Position numbers and translations under genes: made by a program. Below the pieces are notes generated by a model, which did not search any database, had not been told where the DNA came from, and worked only from the letters and a program-made list of their open reading frames with translations. This document shows, in pieces, positions 1 to 9,442 of a DNA stretch of 64,000 nucleotides (its first letter is position 1; the number at the start of each line of letters is the position of its first letter). Origin of the DNA: Thermoleophilia bacterium (lineage in GTDB: Bacteria; Actinomycetota; Thermoleophilia; Miltoncostaeales; Miltoncostaeaceae); assembly GCA_028285405.1 (NCBI GenBank), contig JANQPH010000044.1, forward strand, positions 124,001-188,000, written 5' to 3'.

Positions 1-764
1 CCCAGCTCGACTTCCGCGACCCGGGCCAGGTCGACGCCGTGCTGGACGAGGTGCGGCCGGATGCGCTGGTCGTCCCCGCCGCCCAGCCGAACGTCGACCT
101 GTGCGAGCGCGAGCCCGAGGCGACCTACGACATCAATGTCAGGGGCACCGCGGTGCTGGCCCGAGCCGCCGCCGCCCGGGGGCTGCGGATGGTCTGGCTC
201 TCGACGGACTACCTCTTCGACGGCACCGCCGGCCCGTACCCGGAGACGGCCGAGGCCCTTCCGATCCAGGAGTACGGACGCCAGAAGCTCGCCGGTGAGC
301 ACTTCCTGCTCGCGACGCTCTCGGATCCGCTCATCGTCCGGACCAACGTCGTCTACGGCTGGGAGCGCGTCGGGAAGAACTTCGTGCAGCGGCTCGTGAA
401 GACGCTGAGCGCGGGTGAGCCGATGCGCGCTCCGGTCGATCAGTTCTCGACCCCGACCTACGCTCCCAACCTGGCGGCGATCGTGGCCGAGCTGCTCGAG
501 CGTGGAGTCACCGGCGTCGTCAATGTCAGCGGTCCCGACTTCACCGACCGGCACACCCTCGCCTGCGCCGCCGCGCGCGCCTTCGGCCTCGATCCGGAGG
601 CGATCGCGAAGGTGACGACACCCGACCTGGGCCAGGACGCGCCGCGGCCGCTTCGGGCCGGCCTCACGGTCGACCGGGTGCGGGCGCTCGTCTCGACCGA
701 GCCCATGTCCTACGAGGAGGGCCTCGCCACGATGGCCGCGTCACGACCCGCGGGGGTCCCATGA
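1..764 (+). CDS. rmlD: dTDP-4-dehydrorhamnose reductase (RmlD-type), 5' end cut off by the window
   Basis: Last step of dTDP-L-rhamnose synthesis: reduces the 4-keto sugar with NAD(P)H in the cytosol. The reading frame is open from the first base, and the residues before the first GTG (base 39) already match the family, so the gene begins outside the window. Visible are STDYLFDG, the SDR catalytic YGRQK motif, and TNVVYGW further on. It overlaps the following rmlC-type gene by ATGA, so the two are translationally coupled. The Rossmann glycine motif lies upstream of the window. Another RmlD-superfamily sugar reductase is possible, but the rmlC neighbour favours rhamnose. Confidence 0.85.
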   Translation, partial: QLDFRDPGQVDAVLDEVRPDALVVPAAQPNVDLCEREPEATYDINVRGTAVLARAAAARGLRMVWLSTDYLFDGTAGPYPETAEALPIQEYGRQKLAGEHFLLATLSDPLIVRTNVVYGWERVGKNFVQRLVKTLSAGEPMRAPVDQFSTPTYAPNLAAIVAELLERGVTGVVNVSGPDFTDRHTLACAAARAFGLDPEAIAKVTTPDLGQDAPRPLRAGLTVDRVRALVSTEPMSYEEGLATMAASRPAGVP

Positions 765-1291
765 TCTTCACCGAGACCAAGCTGGCCGGCGCCTACGTGG
801 TCGACATCGAGCCGCGGGGCGACGACCGGGGCATGTTCGCCCGGGTGTTCTGCAAGGACGAGTTCGCCGAGCACGGCCTCACGACCGAGATCGCGCAGAG
901 CAACCTGTCGGTGACCGCCGATGTCGGCACGATCCGGGGCCTGCACCGTCAGGTCGACGGCGCCGAGGAGGACAAGCTCATCCGCTGCGTGCGCGGGCGC
1001 ATCCTCGACGTCTTCGTCGACGTCCGGCCCGACTCGCCCACCTTCCTCCAGCACGAGAAGGTCGAGCTCGACGCCGAGAGCAAGCGCATGGCGTACGTGC
1101 CCAAGGGCTTCGCCCACGGCTTTCTCACCCTCACGGGCGACTGCGAGGTCTTCTACCACGTGAGCCACCCCTACGCTCCGGACAGGGAGCGCGGGATCCG
1201 GTGGAACGATCCGCTGCTCGGGATCGACTGGGGGATCGAGGACCCGATCCTCTCCCCGAAGGACGCCGGCTACCCGGACTGGACCCCGTAG
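761..1291 (+). CDS. rmlC: dTDP-4-dehydrorhamnose 3,5-epimerase family protein (first copy)
   Basis: Cupin-fold epimerase that isomerises dTDP-4-keto-6-deoxyglucose at C3 and C5 before RmlD acts. The 176 residues fit the family. Family landmarks are GTIRGLHRQ (catalytic His), CVRGRILDVFVDVR, the PKGFAHGFLTL strand and the C-terminal IRWNDPLLGIDW. Most RmlC proteins have GLHYQ, so Tyr is replaced by Arg here. The start ATG overlaps the stop of the reductase gene. A second, more typical copy lies at 12222-12788, so this one may act on a related nucleotide sugar. Confidence 0.85.
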   Translation: MIFTETKLAGAYVVDIEPRGDDRGMFARVFCKDEFAEHGLTTEIAQSNLSVTADVGTIRGLHRQVDGAEEDKLIRCVRGRILDVFVDVRPDSPTFLQHEKVELDAESKRMAYVPKGFAHGFLTLTGDCEVFYHVSHPYAPDRERGIRWNDPLLGIDWGIEDPILSPKDAGYPDWTP

Positions 1292-1294
1292 CGG

Positions 1295-2389
1295 ATGGGG
1301 GCTGGCCCCCGGATCACGGTCATCATGCCGCTGTACGAGGCGGCCGAGGACGCCCCGGAGCTGGTGGCGACGCTCGCCGCTCAGCGCCACCCCGAGCACG
1401 ACGACCAGTCTGACTGGATGCAGGCCATCCTGATCGACAACGCGTCCGGCGACGGCACCGCCGATCGGGTGCGCGAGGCGTTCGCCGCGCATGGCGATCC
1501 CGATCACTGGCGCCTGGTCGAGAACGAGGAGAACCTCGGGCTCGCCCATTCGCTGAACAAGGCCCTCGAGATGGCGGGCACCGAGCTCGTGCTCACCTGC
1601 CACGCCGACTGCCGGTTTCAGGGAGAGGGGTATGTCGCCGAGATGCTGCGGCTGCTCGAGGAGAACCCCGACGCGGGCGGTATCGGGGGCAAGCCCGAGA
1701 TGCCGGCCGAGCTGGTCGACCGCGTCGAGCGGGTCTACGCGATCGCGAACCTGATGGACGTGCTCCCCACCGATCCCGACGAGCCTGACCTCGTCGCCGT
1801 CGGGTTCTGCGAAGGGCGGTGCGACGGCTTTCGGATGGAGGCGCTGCGCGCGGTCGGGATGTACGGCGACAAGCTGCGCCTCGCTGGCGAGGACCAGATC
1901 ATCTCGGCCCAGATGCGGGCGGCCGGCTACGGCACCTACCAGGCGCCCCATCTTCGCTACCGGCTCTCGGTGAGCGCCATGCAGGACAGCCTCGGCAAGC
2001 TCGTCGCCATGCAACGGCGCTTCGGCCGGGTGAACCCGACGATCCTGCTCGCCAACCGCGGAACGGGTTCCGGCGTCGTCGGTGGTCAGGCCGGGCGCAA
2101 CCGCCAGGCTCGGACCATGATGCGCGGCCTCCAGATCCTCGGCGGGGTCGCGACCGTCGGCGCGGCCGCGGCCGTTCTCGGCGGTCGCTCCAAGACGCCA
2201 TGGCTGATCGCGCTTGCGGGCGTCACCGGGGGCAAGCTGGCCCTCGCCCGAGAGCACGTCGAGCACCTCGGGGCGGGGCCGTCCGATCTCGTGAGCTGGC
2301 TGGCGATTCAGCCGGGTGTCGACGTGGCGTTCACGCTCGGGCTGATCGAGGGCGCGATCGCGCTCGCGACCGGCAAGGACGTGTGGTGA
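1295..2389 (+). CDS. GT2-family glycosyltransferase with C-terminal hydrophobic segments
   Basis: Inverting GT-A glycosyltransferase expected to extend a surface glycan at the inner membrane face. The N-terminus ITVIMPLYEAAEDAPEL is a typical GT2 nucleotide-binding strand, followed by LIDNASGDGTAD and ENEENLGLAHSLNKAL. The metal-binding position reads HADCRF, a variant of DxD. GEDQIISAQMRAAGY is the usual acceptor/catalytic ED region. Two hydrophobic stretches (about residues 272-320 and 335-355) probably attach it to the membrane. It starts 4 bases after the rmlC stop. Donor and acceptor cannot be told from sequence. Confidence 0.8.
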   Translation: MGAGPRITVIMPLYEAAEDAPELVATLAAQRHPEHDDQSDWMQAILIDNASGDGTADRVREAFAAHGDPDHWRLVENEENLGLAHSLNKALEMAGTELVLTCHADCRFQGEGYVAEMLRLLEENPDAGGIGGKPEMPAELVDRVERVYAIANLMDVLPTDPDEPDLVAVGFCEGRCDGFRMEALRAVGMYGDKLRLAGEDQIISAQMRAAGYGTYQAPHLRYRLSVSAMQDSLGKLVAMQRRFGRVNPTILLANRGTGSGVVGGQAGRNRQARTMMRGLQILGGVATVGAAAAVLGGRSKTPWLIALAGVTGGKLALAREHVEHLGAGPSDLVSWLAIQPGVDVAFTLGLIEGAIALATGKDVW

Positions 2390-2416
2390 GCGCCTCGAGC
2401 CCCTGAGTCGGGCAGG

Positions 2417-3532
2417 TCACCGAGGGACGATGTCGAGCACACCGACCGAGGGCCGCGCCCCGAACCGCACCTGAGGCGCTCGGGCGTGCTCGTGTCCGAC
2501 GCCGGTCGACACGTAGACGAAGTGGCCGTCGAGGCGATGGAGCCCACCGGCCGCGATCGAGCGCGGCACGTTCGAGAAGGTGATCGGGGGCCCGACGAGC
2601 GGGAGCGAGATCTGTCCGCCGTGGGTGTGCCCTGCGACCAGCAGGTCCAGATCGTCGTCGGGTGAGAACCGGTCGATCTCGTCGGGTGCGTGGGCGACGA
2701 CGATCCGAAGCGGGTCCCCGTCGCCGCGCTCCTCGGCGAAGAGTTGGCGTCTGGCGCGCTCGAACTGCGTGGGCGACCCGTATCGGCCCACACCGAGGAT
2801 CCGCACCGGCGTTCCCTCGATCACCACGTCTTCCATCGTGTTGTTCAGCACCTCGATGTCGGTGCCTGCCGTGATGTCCAGGAGGCCTTGCAGGTGGTCG
2901 GAGTCTCCGTCGACCACGAAGACGTGGGGAACCGCTGAGTCGATCCGGCTCATCAGCGCCCTGAACTCGTCGGTATGCCCGCCGAGCTCACCGTCCGTCG
3001 TCTGCCAGACATCGCCGGGGATCAGCACCAGGTCGGGATCCTCCGCCAGCAGCGTGTCCACCGCGTCCTCCTCGTAGTCACCGACTCGGGGCGTCTGCAG
3101 ATCGGCGAGGACGCCGATTCGAAGCGGGTCGGCGTCGGCGTCCCCAACCGGCACCTCCGCCCGATCCACGCGGAGCCAGAACGGCTCGACGAAGGTTGCA
3201 TACATCCCGAGCGGCGCCAGCAGCAGGACGACCCCGAGCGTCGCGCGAAGCCCGAGCGAGGCACCGCGCGTGCTCACCAGGACGACCGCCGCGCCGAGCG
3301 GTGCTCCTACGACGAACGCGGCGTAGGTCACGTGCACGAGGGCAAAGCCGTCGATGCCGACCCACGCGGCGACCAGGACCCAGCTCGCGACCAGTCCGGC
3401 CGCGAATGTGCCGACGCCGAGCGCGAGCGCGCGCACCTCGCTCCTCCGGCGAAGGCCCCTGCGGACCACCATGGCCGCGCCAACCCCGATGAGCGCGGCG
3501 AGCGCGAGCACGACTGCGACGAAGGGGCTCAT
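2417..3532 (-). CDS. Membrane-anchored metallophosphoesterase (YkuE-like) with altered metal-site motifs
   Basis: Four or so N-terminal membrane helices (residues 1-120) lead into a calcineurin-like phosphoesterase domain. The C-terminal motifs AHAPD and AGHTHGGQ are intact. The N-terminal motifs deviate: the usual D-x-H reads DLQ in VLADLQ, GDxxD reads GDVWQ, and GNHD reads GDSDH. The fold is therefore recognisable, but the first metal site lacks ligands usually needed. It may be a phosphodiesterase of altered activity or a binding protein. It is convergent with the glycosyltransferase gene before it and probably unrelated to the glycan operon. Confidence 0.8.
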   Translation of the reverse strand: MSPFVAVVLALAALIGVGAAMVVRRGLRRRSEVRALALGVGTFAAGLVASWVLVAAWVGIDGFALVHVTYAAFVVGAPLGAAVVLVSTRGASLGLRATLGVVLLLAPLGMYATFVEPFWLRVDRAEVPVGDADADPLRIGVLADLQTPRVGDYEEDAVDTLLAEDPDLVLIPGDVWQTTDGELGGHTDEFRALMSRIDSAVPHVFVVDGDSDHLQGLLDITAGTDIEVLNNTMEDVVIEGTPVRILGVGRYGSPTQFERARRQLFAEERGDGDPLRIVVAHAPDEIDRFSPDDDLDLLVAGHTHGGQISLPLVGPPITFSNVPRSIAAGGLHRLDGHFVYVSTGVGHEHARAPQVRFGARPSVGVLDIVPR

Positions 3533-3702
3533 GGGCAGGCGAGGCGGTCCGTCTTCGGCGCGGCATCAGAACCAGGCTGGGGCAGCACGGCGGCCAGGGT
3601 CGCAGCGGCGAGGGGGTTTGCCTACCCGCTCGGTTGCTGGCCGAGACCCTCGACGCTGAAACATCGCTCGCCTCGTGCGAAGCCATCCCCGGAAGGGCTG
3701 CG

Positions 3703-3721
3703 AGCGCCCGCCACGGGCGCT
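3703..3721 (-). terminator. Possible hairpin terminator
   Basis: An 8-bp perfect stem AGCGCCCG / CGGGCGCT with a 3-base loop lies 16 bases past the stop of the minus-strand glycosyltransferase gene ending at 3737. There is no clear T-run, so intrinsic termination is uncertain. Confidence 0.35.
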
Positions 3722-3736
3722 GGCATGTGGTGGAGC

Positions 3737-5305
3737 TCAGTCGGCTCGGGGCTCGCTGAACGCCCAGGTGAGCGCTCGGCCGAGTGGATCCGTCAACGCG
3801 CGCGCCGGTGTGAGGTTGTCGATGACGAACGCTCGCGACCGCGCTCCGAGCTCCTCGAGCTCGCGAGGCGACTCGAATGCGGCCGTGAGGCCGTTGCACA
3901 CGTCCTCCGCGGTCTCGGCATGGAAGCCGGGATAGCCACCGTCGTAGACGGACGCGAACACCTCGGGCCGCAGGTTCCCGAGCACGGGCCTGCCCGTGGC
4001 CATCGCGTCATGCGTGATCTGAGCCGGTCCGGCGAGGCTGATCGCGTCGCAGACGAGGTGCGCCCTCGCCATCACCGCGAGGTAGTCGGCGAACGGAAGC
4101 TCGGGGAACCACTCGACCTGCTCCCCGATGCCGAGCTCATCGATGATCCGGCGCGCCTCGACGATGTCGTGACCCTTCTCGACGAGCAGGAGCCGTCCGC
4201 GTCCACCGCCTTCGAGGAATCGCGCGAACCCCTCGAGGAGGAGCTCGGTGCCTTTGTCGTCGAGCTCGGAGTCGCCGGGCCTCAGGCGAAAGTCCACCCG
4301 GGTCGGCGAGCAGACGATCAGACCGTCGGGCCCCTGCGCGTCCCCGACCCAGGGCCGCGGCGGGATCTGGCTGAGGTCTGCCGCCCTCATCACGACGCGC
4401 CGAGCGGGGTCGTGGCCGACGTCCTCGAGCACCTCGTCGACGCTCCGAATCAGGCCGGGCGGATGAACGCCCGAGAACGCCGCGCCTCCGAGTATCGCGT
4501 CCCGCTGGAGCGCGATCGCCCATGTGAGCTCGAGCAGCGCTTCCCGGCCCGCCGGTGATCGCCGGAAGTCGTCCTTCCAGCTGCGCGCGACCGTCGCGGC
4601 GGTCTCGTAGCGCCCGTAGTAGGTGACGTCGGATCCGGTCTGGAAGAAGACGAACGGGACGCCGAGGTCCCGAGCCAGGCTGGGCACGAGACCGCCGTTC
4701 AGCACCACGAAGTCGCAGTGGGCGCGAACGTCGTCGACGAGCGCCTTCCGTTCCGGGCTCTGCGAGGCGAGCTCCTCGTCGTCGAAGTCCGCGATTCGTC
4801 GCACCCACGGCGGCTCGCTGCGATCGGCGAACCGGCTTCGCGGATCGTGCAGGGCGCCGCTGTGGACCGGATACATGTAGGCCTCGAAGCCGAGCTCTCT
4901 CGCGGCCTCACAGAAGAAGAACGGGATGTTGTTGATGTTCCCGACGAATCCGATCCTCACCCACGGCGCAAACCGGGCGATGCGGCCCTCCTCTGCGGGC
5001 ACCCGCTGGATCTCGTAGTGACGCCCCGATCGCTCGGGATCGGACGAGTCGCTCGCCGAGAAGTAGACCTCCTCCCCCCAGAGCGAGTACCGACCCGCTC
5101 CGAGCTGGCGGATCTCGTCGTGGATCTCGACCGCCCTCGGGAGGGGGCGACCATCCTCGAGGAGCAGGAACCGCGGGTCGTCCCACTCCACGCCTGACCG
5201 CTCGTCGTCGAGCAGCGCCTGGGGAATCGCGGCTCGGAAGCACATGCCCCCGTCGGGCATGTACGGCCGCTCGAGCGCGTATCGGCTCCGGCTCGGCTGA
5301 GCCAA
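3737..5305 (-). CDS. GT-B type glycosyltransferase-like protein
   Basis: 522 residues. The N-terminal 110 residues are of no clear family. From about residue 115 (RIGFVGNINNIPFFFCEAA) a GT-B style Rossmann half follows. The C-terminal half has RGRLLLVEKGHD, QVEWFPELPFADYLAVMARAH and LAGPAQITHDAMATGRPVL, matching the donor-binding part of GT4/GT1 enzymes. The usual EGFG-type motif is not obvious, so donor specificity is open. It ends 3 bases before the GtrB-like gene begins on the same strand (5309), so the two form an operon read from about 6343 downward. Confidence 0.65.
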   Translation of the reverse strand: MAQPSRSRYALERPYMPDGGMCFRAAIPQALLDDERSGVEWDDPRFLLLEDGRPLPRAVEIHDEIRQLGAGRYSLWGEEVYFSASDSSDPERSGRHYEIQRVPAEEGRIARFAPWVRIGFVGNINNIPFFFCEAARELGFEAYMYPVHSGALHDPRSRFADRSEPPWVRRIADFDDEELASQSPERKALVDDVRAHCDFVVLNGGLVPSLARDLGVPFVFFQTGSDVTYYGRYETAATVARSWKDDFRRSPAGREALLELTWAIALQRDAILGGAAFSGVHPPGLIRSVDEVLEDVGHDPARRVVMRAADLSQIPPRPWVGDAQGPDGLIVCSPTRVDFRLRPGDSELDDKGTELLLEGFARFLEGGGRGRLLLVEKGHDIVEARRIIDELGIGEQVEWFPELPFADYLAVMARAHLVCDAISLAGPAQITHDAMATGRPVLGNLRPEVFASVYDGGYPGFHAETAEDVCNGLTAAFESPRELEELGARSRAFVIDNLTPARALTDPLGRALTWAFSEPRAD

Positions 5306-5308
5306 GGG

Positions 5309-6343
5309 CTACCGGCGCTCGACCGGTTGTGCGCCAGGAGCCGTGACCTCCTCGGCCCCTTCGCCGACCTCCACTCGCCCGCGATGCGCCGGACGGCGCG
5401 AGGCGGTCTGCGCGCGCGCCTCCTCCGAGAACCGCTGCGAGACGATGAACGTCGGTCGTTTCCTGACCTCGTCGTAGATCTTCCCGATGTACTCGCCCAC
5501 GATCCCCAGCGTGGTCAGCTGCACTCCGGCCAGCAGCAGCACGACGACGATGATCGACGCCCACCCGGGCGCCGCCCCAGCGCCCGACAGCCGCGCGATG
5601 AGCACGTAGAGGCCGCCGGCGATGCTGAGCGCCGCCGAGATCAGGCCCAGGGTGATCACCGCGCGAAGCGGCAGCTTCGAGAAGCTCATGATCGCGTTGA
5701 GCGCGCCGGCGGTTCGCTTTCGGAACGAGTACTTGGTCTCGCCGGCGAGCCGCTCGTCCCGCTCCACCACGATCGGCACCTGGGTGAATCCCGCGAACGC
5801 CCGCAGCCCGGGGAAGTAGCGGTGGTGCTCGGGCATCTCGTTCAGCGTGTCGACGACCGGCCGGCTCATGAGCGAGAACGGGCCGGCGTCGGTCGGCAGC
5901 TCGATGCTCATCATCCGCCCGGCGAGTCGGTAGAAGCCCGAGAACGCCGCGCGCAGGACGGCGCCCTCCTTGCGCTTGGTCCGCACCGCGTAGGCGACGT
6001 CGGCGCCCTCTTCCCAGGCGGTGATCATCTCGAGGAGCGCGTTCGGCGAGTCCTGCAGGTCCGCGTCCATGATCACGACCGCATCCCCGGTGGCCTCGTG
6101 GAGGCCGGCCTCGATGGCGGCCTCGTGGCCGAAGTTGCGCGACAGCTTCACGCCCCGGACGCGCGGATCGTCGATCGAGAGCTGCTCGATCAGCTCCGGG
6201 GTGCGATCGCGCGACCCGTCGTCCACGAGCACGAGTTCCAGGTCGTGCCCCGACGACTCCACCCGCTCGGTGACTTGGCGGTAGAGCTCAGGCAGAGTCT
6301 CCTGCTCGTTGAAGCAGGGGGCGATGACCGAGATCAGCGACAC
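5309..6343 (-). CDS. Polyprenyl-phosphate glycosyltransferase, GtrB/ArnC-like GT2
   Basis: Transfers a sugar from a nucleotide donor to undecaprenyl phosphate at the inner face of the membrane. The GT2 start SVIAPCFNEQETLPELY, VDDGSRDRT, the metal motif MDADLQDSP and RNFGHEAAIEAGL are all present. Two membrane helices near residues 232-300 are typical of GtrB. ETKYSFRK precedes the first helix, as in that family. The last 35 residues are hydrophilic and low in complexity. It is the first gene of a two-gene minus-strand operon, divergent from the epimerase genes at 6530. Confidence 0.85.
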   Translation of the reverse strand: MSLISVIAPCFNEQETLPELYRQVTERVESSGHDLELVLVDDGSRDRTPELIEQLSIDDPRVRGVKLSRNFGHEAAIEAGLHEATGDAVVIMDADLQDSPNALLEMITAWEEGADVAYAVRTKRKEGAVLRAAFSGFYRLAGRMMSIELPTDAGPFSLMSRPVVDTLNEMPEHHRYFPGLRAFAGFTQVPIVVERDERLAGETKYSFRKRTAGALNAIMSFSKLPLRAVITLGLISAALSIAGGLYVLIARLSGAGAAPGWASIIVVVLLLAGVQLTTLGIVGEYIGKIYDEVRKRPTFIVSQRFSEEARAQTASRRPAHRGRVEVGEGAEEVTAPGAQPVERR

Positions 6344-6379
6344 GAGACGGACTCCTTCAGGCGCGCTCGCACACTACCG

Positions 6380-6470
6380 CGCTGCATCGACGCAGCGTAT
6401 CGGCGGCGGTCGGGCCAGCCGCGGCGCGATGCGGTCCAGAGCCGATGGCGAAGGGGGTGTCGAGTACACT
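6380..6470. promoter_or_regulatory. Divergent promoter region between gtrB-like and epimerase genes
   Basis: The 186-base gap between divergent genes has TACACT (6465-6470), a TANNNT -10 candidate for the plus-strand epimerase operon. It also has an inverted repeat CGCTGC-atcgac-GCAGCG (6380-6397) next to a TACGCT read on the minus strand. A symmetric site over a promoter could be an operator. No convincing -35 element is seen. Confidence 0.3.
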
Positions 6471-6529
6471 CGGCCGCCGATGACGACACGCTGTGCTCGA
6501 GCGGCTGTCCGCCGCGTGCCCTCGGCCCG

Positions 6530-7588
6530 GTGAGGATCCTGATCACGGGAGGGGCCGGCTTCGTCGGCTCCCGTCTCGCGTTGGCATATCTGGCCGAGGG
6601 TGCCGAGGTCGTGGCCTTCGACAGCCTGCGGCGACGGGGATCCGAGACCAACCTCGCGACGCTTGCCGACGCCGGTGGCGAGTTCGTCCACGGGGACGTG
6701 CGCAGCGCCTCCGATCTGGCCGACGTCCCCGGCCGATTCGACGTGGTGATCGACGCCTCGGCGGAGCCGAGCGTCCACGCCGGCACCACCGGCTCGCCCC
6801 GCTACGTGCTCGACACCAACCTCGGCGGCACGATCAACCTGCTCGAGCTCGCGCGCCAGCGGGCGGGGGCGTTCGTCTTCCTCTCGACGTCCCGGGTCTA
6901 CTCGATCGCGCCGCTGCTCGGGCTCGCCTACGACAAGGGGCCGACCCGGCTCGACCTCCTCGACGACCAGCCCGTTCGCGGCGCGAGCGGCGCCGGCATC
7001 TGCGAGGAGTTCCCGACCGACGGGCCGCGCTCGTTCTACGGCGCGAGCAAGCTCGCCAGCGAGCTGATCGTGCAGGAGTACGCCGACAGCTCGGGGCTGC
7101 CGGCGGTGATCGACCGCTGCGGCGTGCTCGCGGGCGCCGGGCAGTTCGGCAAGTCCGAGCAGGGCGTCATCGCGCTCTGGGCCGCCCGCCACGTGTTCGA
7201 GACGCCGCTCACCTACATCGGGTTCGGCGGCACGGGCAAGCAGGTCCGAGACGTCCTGCACCCGCTCGACCTGCACCGGCTGCTGGCGATGCAGCTCGAG
7301 CGGATCGACGAGCTGTCCGGACGTGTCTTCAACGTCGGCGGCGGCATCGCGGGCTCGGTCTCGCTGCTCGAGCTGACCCAGCTCTGTCGCGAGGCGACGG
7401 GCAACGAGATCGAGATCGGCAGCACCGCCGAGACCTCGCCGGTCGACGTGCCCGTCTACGTGACCGACAACGGTCGGGTCGAGCGCGAGATCGGCTGGGC
7501 GCCCCAGCGGCGACCGGCGGACATCGTCGGCGAGATCGTCGACTGGATTCGCGAGAACGAGGCCGCGCTGCGGCCGATCCTCGCCTGA
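6530..7588 (+). CDS. NAD-dependent epimerase, CDP-paratose 2-epimerase-like (first of pair)
   Basis: Extended SDR sugar epimerase. The GTG at 6530 directly precedes [15 protein letters not shown], the NAD-binding GxxGxxG; a longer upstream frame is not protein-like, so this start was chosen. Landmarks are [32 protein letters not shown], the catalytic YGASK, NVGGG and [20 protein letters not shown]. These are typical of proteins annotated as CDP-tyvelose/paratose 2-epimerases, which invert C2 of a CDP-3,6-dideoxyhexose. The similar gene at 7606 follows after 17 bases. The exact substrate is unproven. Confidence 0.8.
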   Translation: MRILITGGAGFVGSRLALAYLAEGAEVVAFDSLRRRGSETNLATLADAGGEFVHGDVRSASDLADVPGRFDVVIDASAEPSVHAGTTGSPRYVLDTNLGGTINLLELARQRAGAFVFLSTSRVYSIAPLLGLAYDKGPTRLDLLDDQPVRGASGAGICEEFPTDGPRSFYGASKLASELIVQEYADSSGLPAVIDRCGVLAGAGQFGKSEQGVIALWAARHVFETPLTYIGFGGTGKQVRDVLHPLDLHRLLAMQLERIDELSGRVFNVGGGIAGSVSLLELTQLCREATGNEIEIGSTAETSPVDVPVYVTDNGRVEREIGWAPQRRPADIVGEIVDWIRENEAALRPILA

Positions 7589-7605
7589 GACCAGGGGGAG
7601 CTTGG

Positions 7606-8669
<1,064 letters not shown>

Positions 8670-8673
<4 letters not shown>

Positions 8674-8696
8674 CCGGCCGGGCGGCGAGCGCGTGA
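8670..8696 (+). other. 8-codon ORF linking two genes
   Basis: ATG at 8670 overlaps the stop of the epimerase gene (ATGA), runs MTGRAASA, and stops at 8696, where its TGA overlaps the GTG start of the next gene. This geometry would let ribosomes pass from one gene to the next across a 19-base gap. Whether it is translated is unknown. Confidence 0.4.
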
Positions 8697-9442
8697 GGCC
8701 CGAGACGCTGTCGGTGGTGATCCCCGCCCACAACGAGGCCGCGATCATCAGGCGCACCGTCGAGACCCTGCACGCGGCGCTCGAGGGCGAGGGCATCGCC
8801 CACGAGATCGTCGTCGTCGACGATCACAGCACGGACGCGACCGGGGAGATCCTGGCCGAGCTGGCAGCGCAGATTCCGTCGGTCAAGCCGGTCGCCAACG
8901 AGGACACCGGCGGCTTCGGCATGGCGATCCGTGCCGGCCTTCGCACCTTCAAAGGCGACGCGGTCGCGATCTTCATGGCCGACGAGTCCGATGACCCCGA
9001 GGACCTGGTCCGCTTCTGGCGGACGATGCAGCACAGCGAGGTCGACTGCGTGTTCGGCACCCGCTTCTCGGACGGTGGCCGCACGATCGAGTACCCCTGG
9101 CTGAAGCTCTTCTTCAACCGTGGCGCGAACACGTGGATCCGGCTGCTCTTCGGCTTTCGCTACGACGACACGACCAACGCGTTCAAGCTCTACCGGCGGC
9201 AGGTGATCGAGGGCATCTCGCCGCTGCTCTCGAAGCACTTCAACCTGACGGTCGAGATGCCGCTGAAGGCGATCATCCGCGGCTACACCTACGCGGTCGT
9301 GCCGAACAGCTGGACGAATCGCAGCGAGGGAGTCTCGAAGTTCAAGGTCAAGGAGATGGGCTCCCGCTACACGTTCATCGCCCTCTACTGCCTGCTCGAG
9401 AAGTGGCTGAGCCGCGGTGACTACTATCGTCGGCCGGCATGA
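8693..9442 (+). CDS. GT2-family glycosyltransferase, DPM1-like
   Basis: 249 residues covering only a GT-A domain. It begins LSVVIPAHNEAAIIRRTVE, followed by VVVDDHSTDATGE and GFGMAIRAGLRTFKGD. The metal-binding region reads FMADESDDPEDL. RYDDTTNAFKLYRR and EMPLKAIIRGY match the DPM1/polyprenyl-phosphate sugar transferases. It lacks membrane helices. The GTG start overlaps the 8-codon ORF stop, and its own stop overlaps the next ATG, so it is inside a tight operon. Confidence 0.8.
   Translation: MRPETLSVVIPAHNEAAIIRRTVETLHAALEGEGIAHEIVVVDDHSTDATGEILAELAAQIPSVKPVANEDTGGFGMAIRAGLRTFKGDAVAIFMADESDDPEDLVRFWRTMQHSEVDCVFGTRFSDGGRTIEYPWLKLFFNRGANTWIRLLFGFRYDDTTNAFKLYRRQVIEGISPLLSKHFNLTVEMPLKAIIRGYTYAVVPNSWTNRSEGVSKFKVKEMGSRYTFIALYCLLEKWLSRGDYYRRPA

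Noticed and set aside
710-2266. Long minus-strand ORF opposite rmlD/rmlC/GT2
   Set aside because: Antisense shadow of three clear plus-strand genes; no family sequence and skewed composition.
2975-4558. Plus-strand ORF of 527 codons across the phosphoesterase and GT-B gene
   Set aside because: Shadow of genes on the other strand; His/Asp/Arg-rich text typical of antisense in high-GC DNA.
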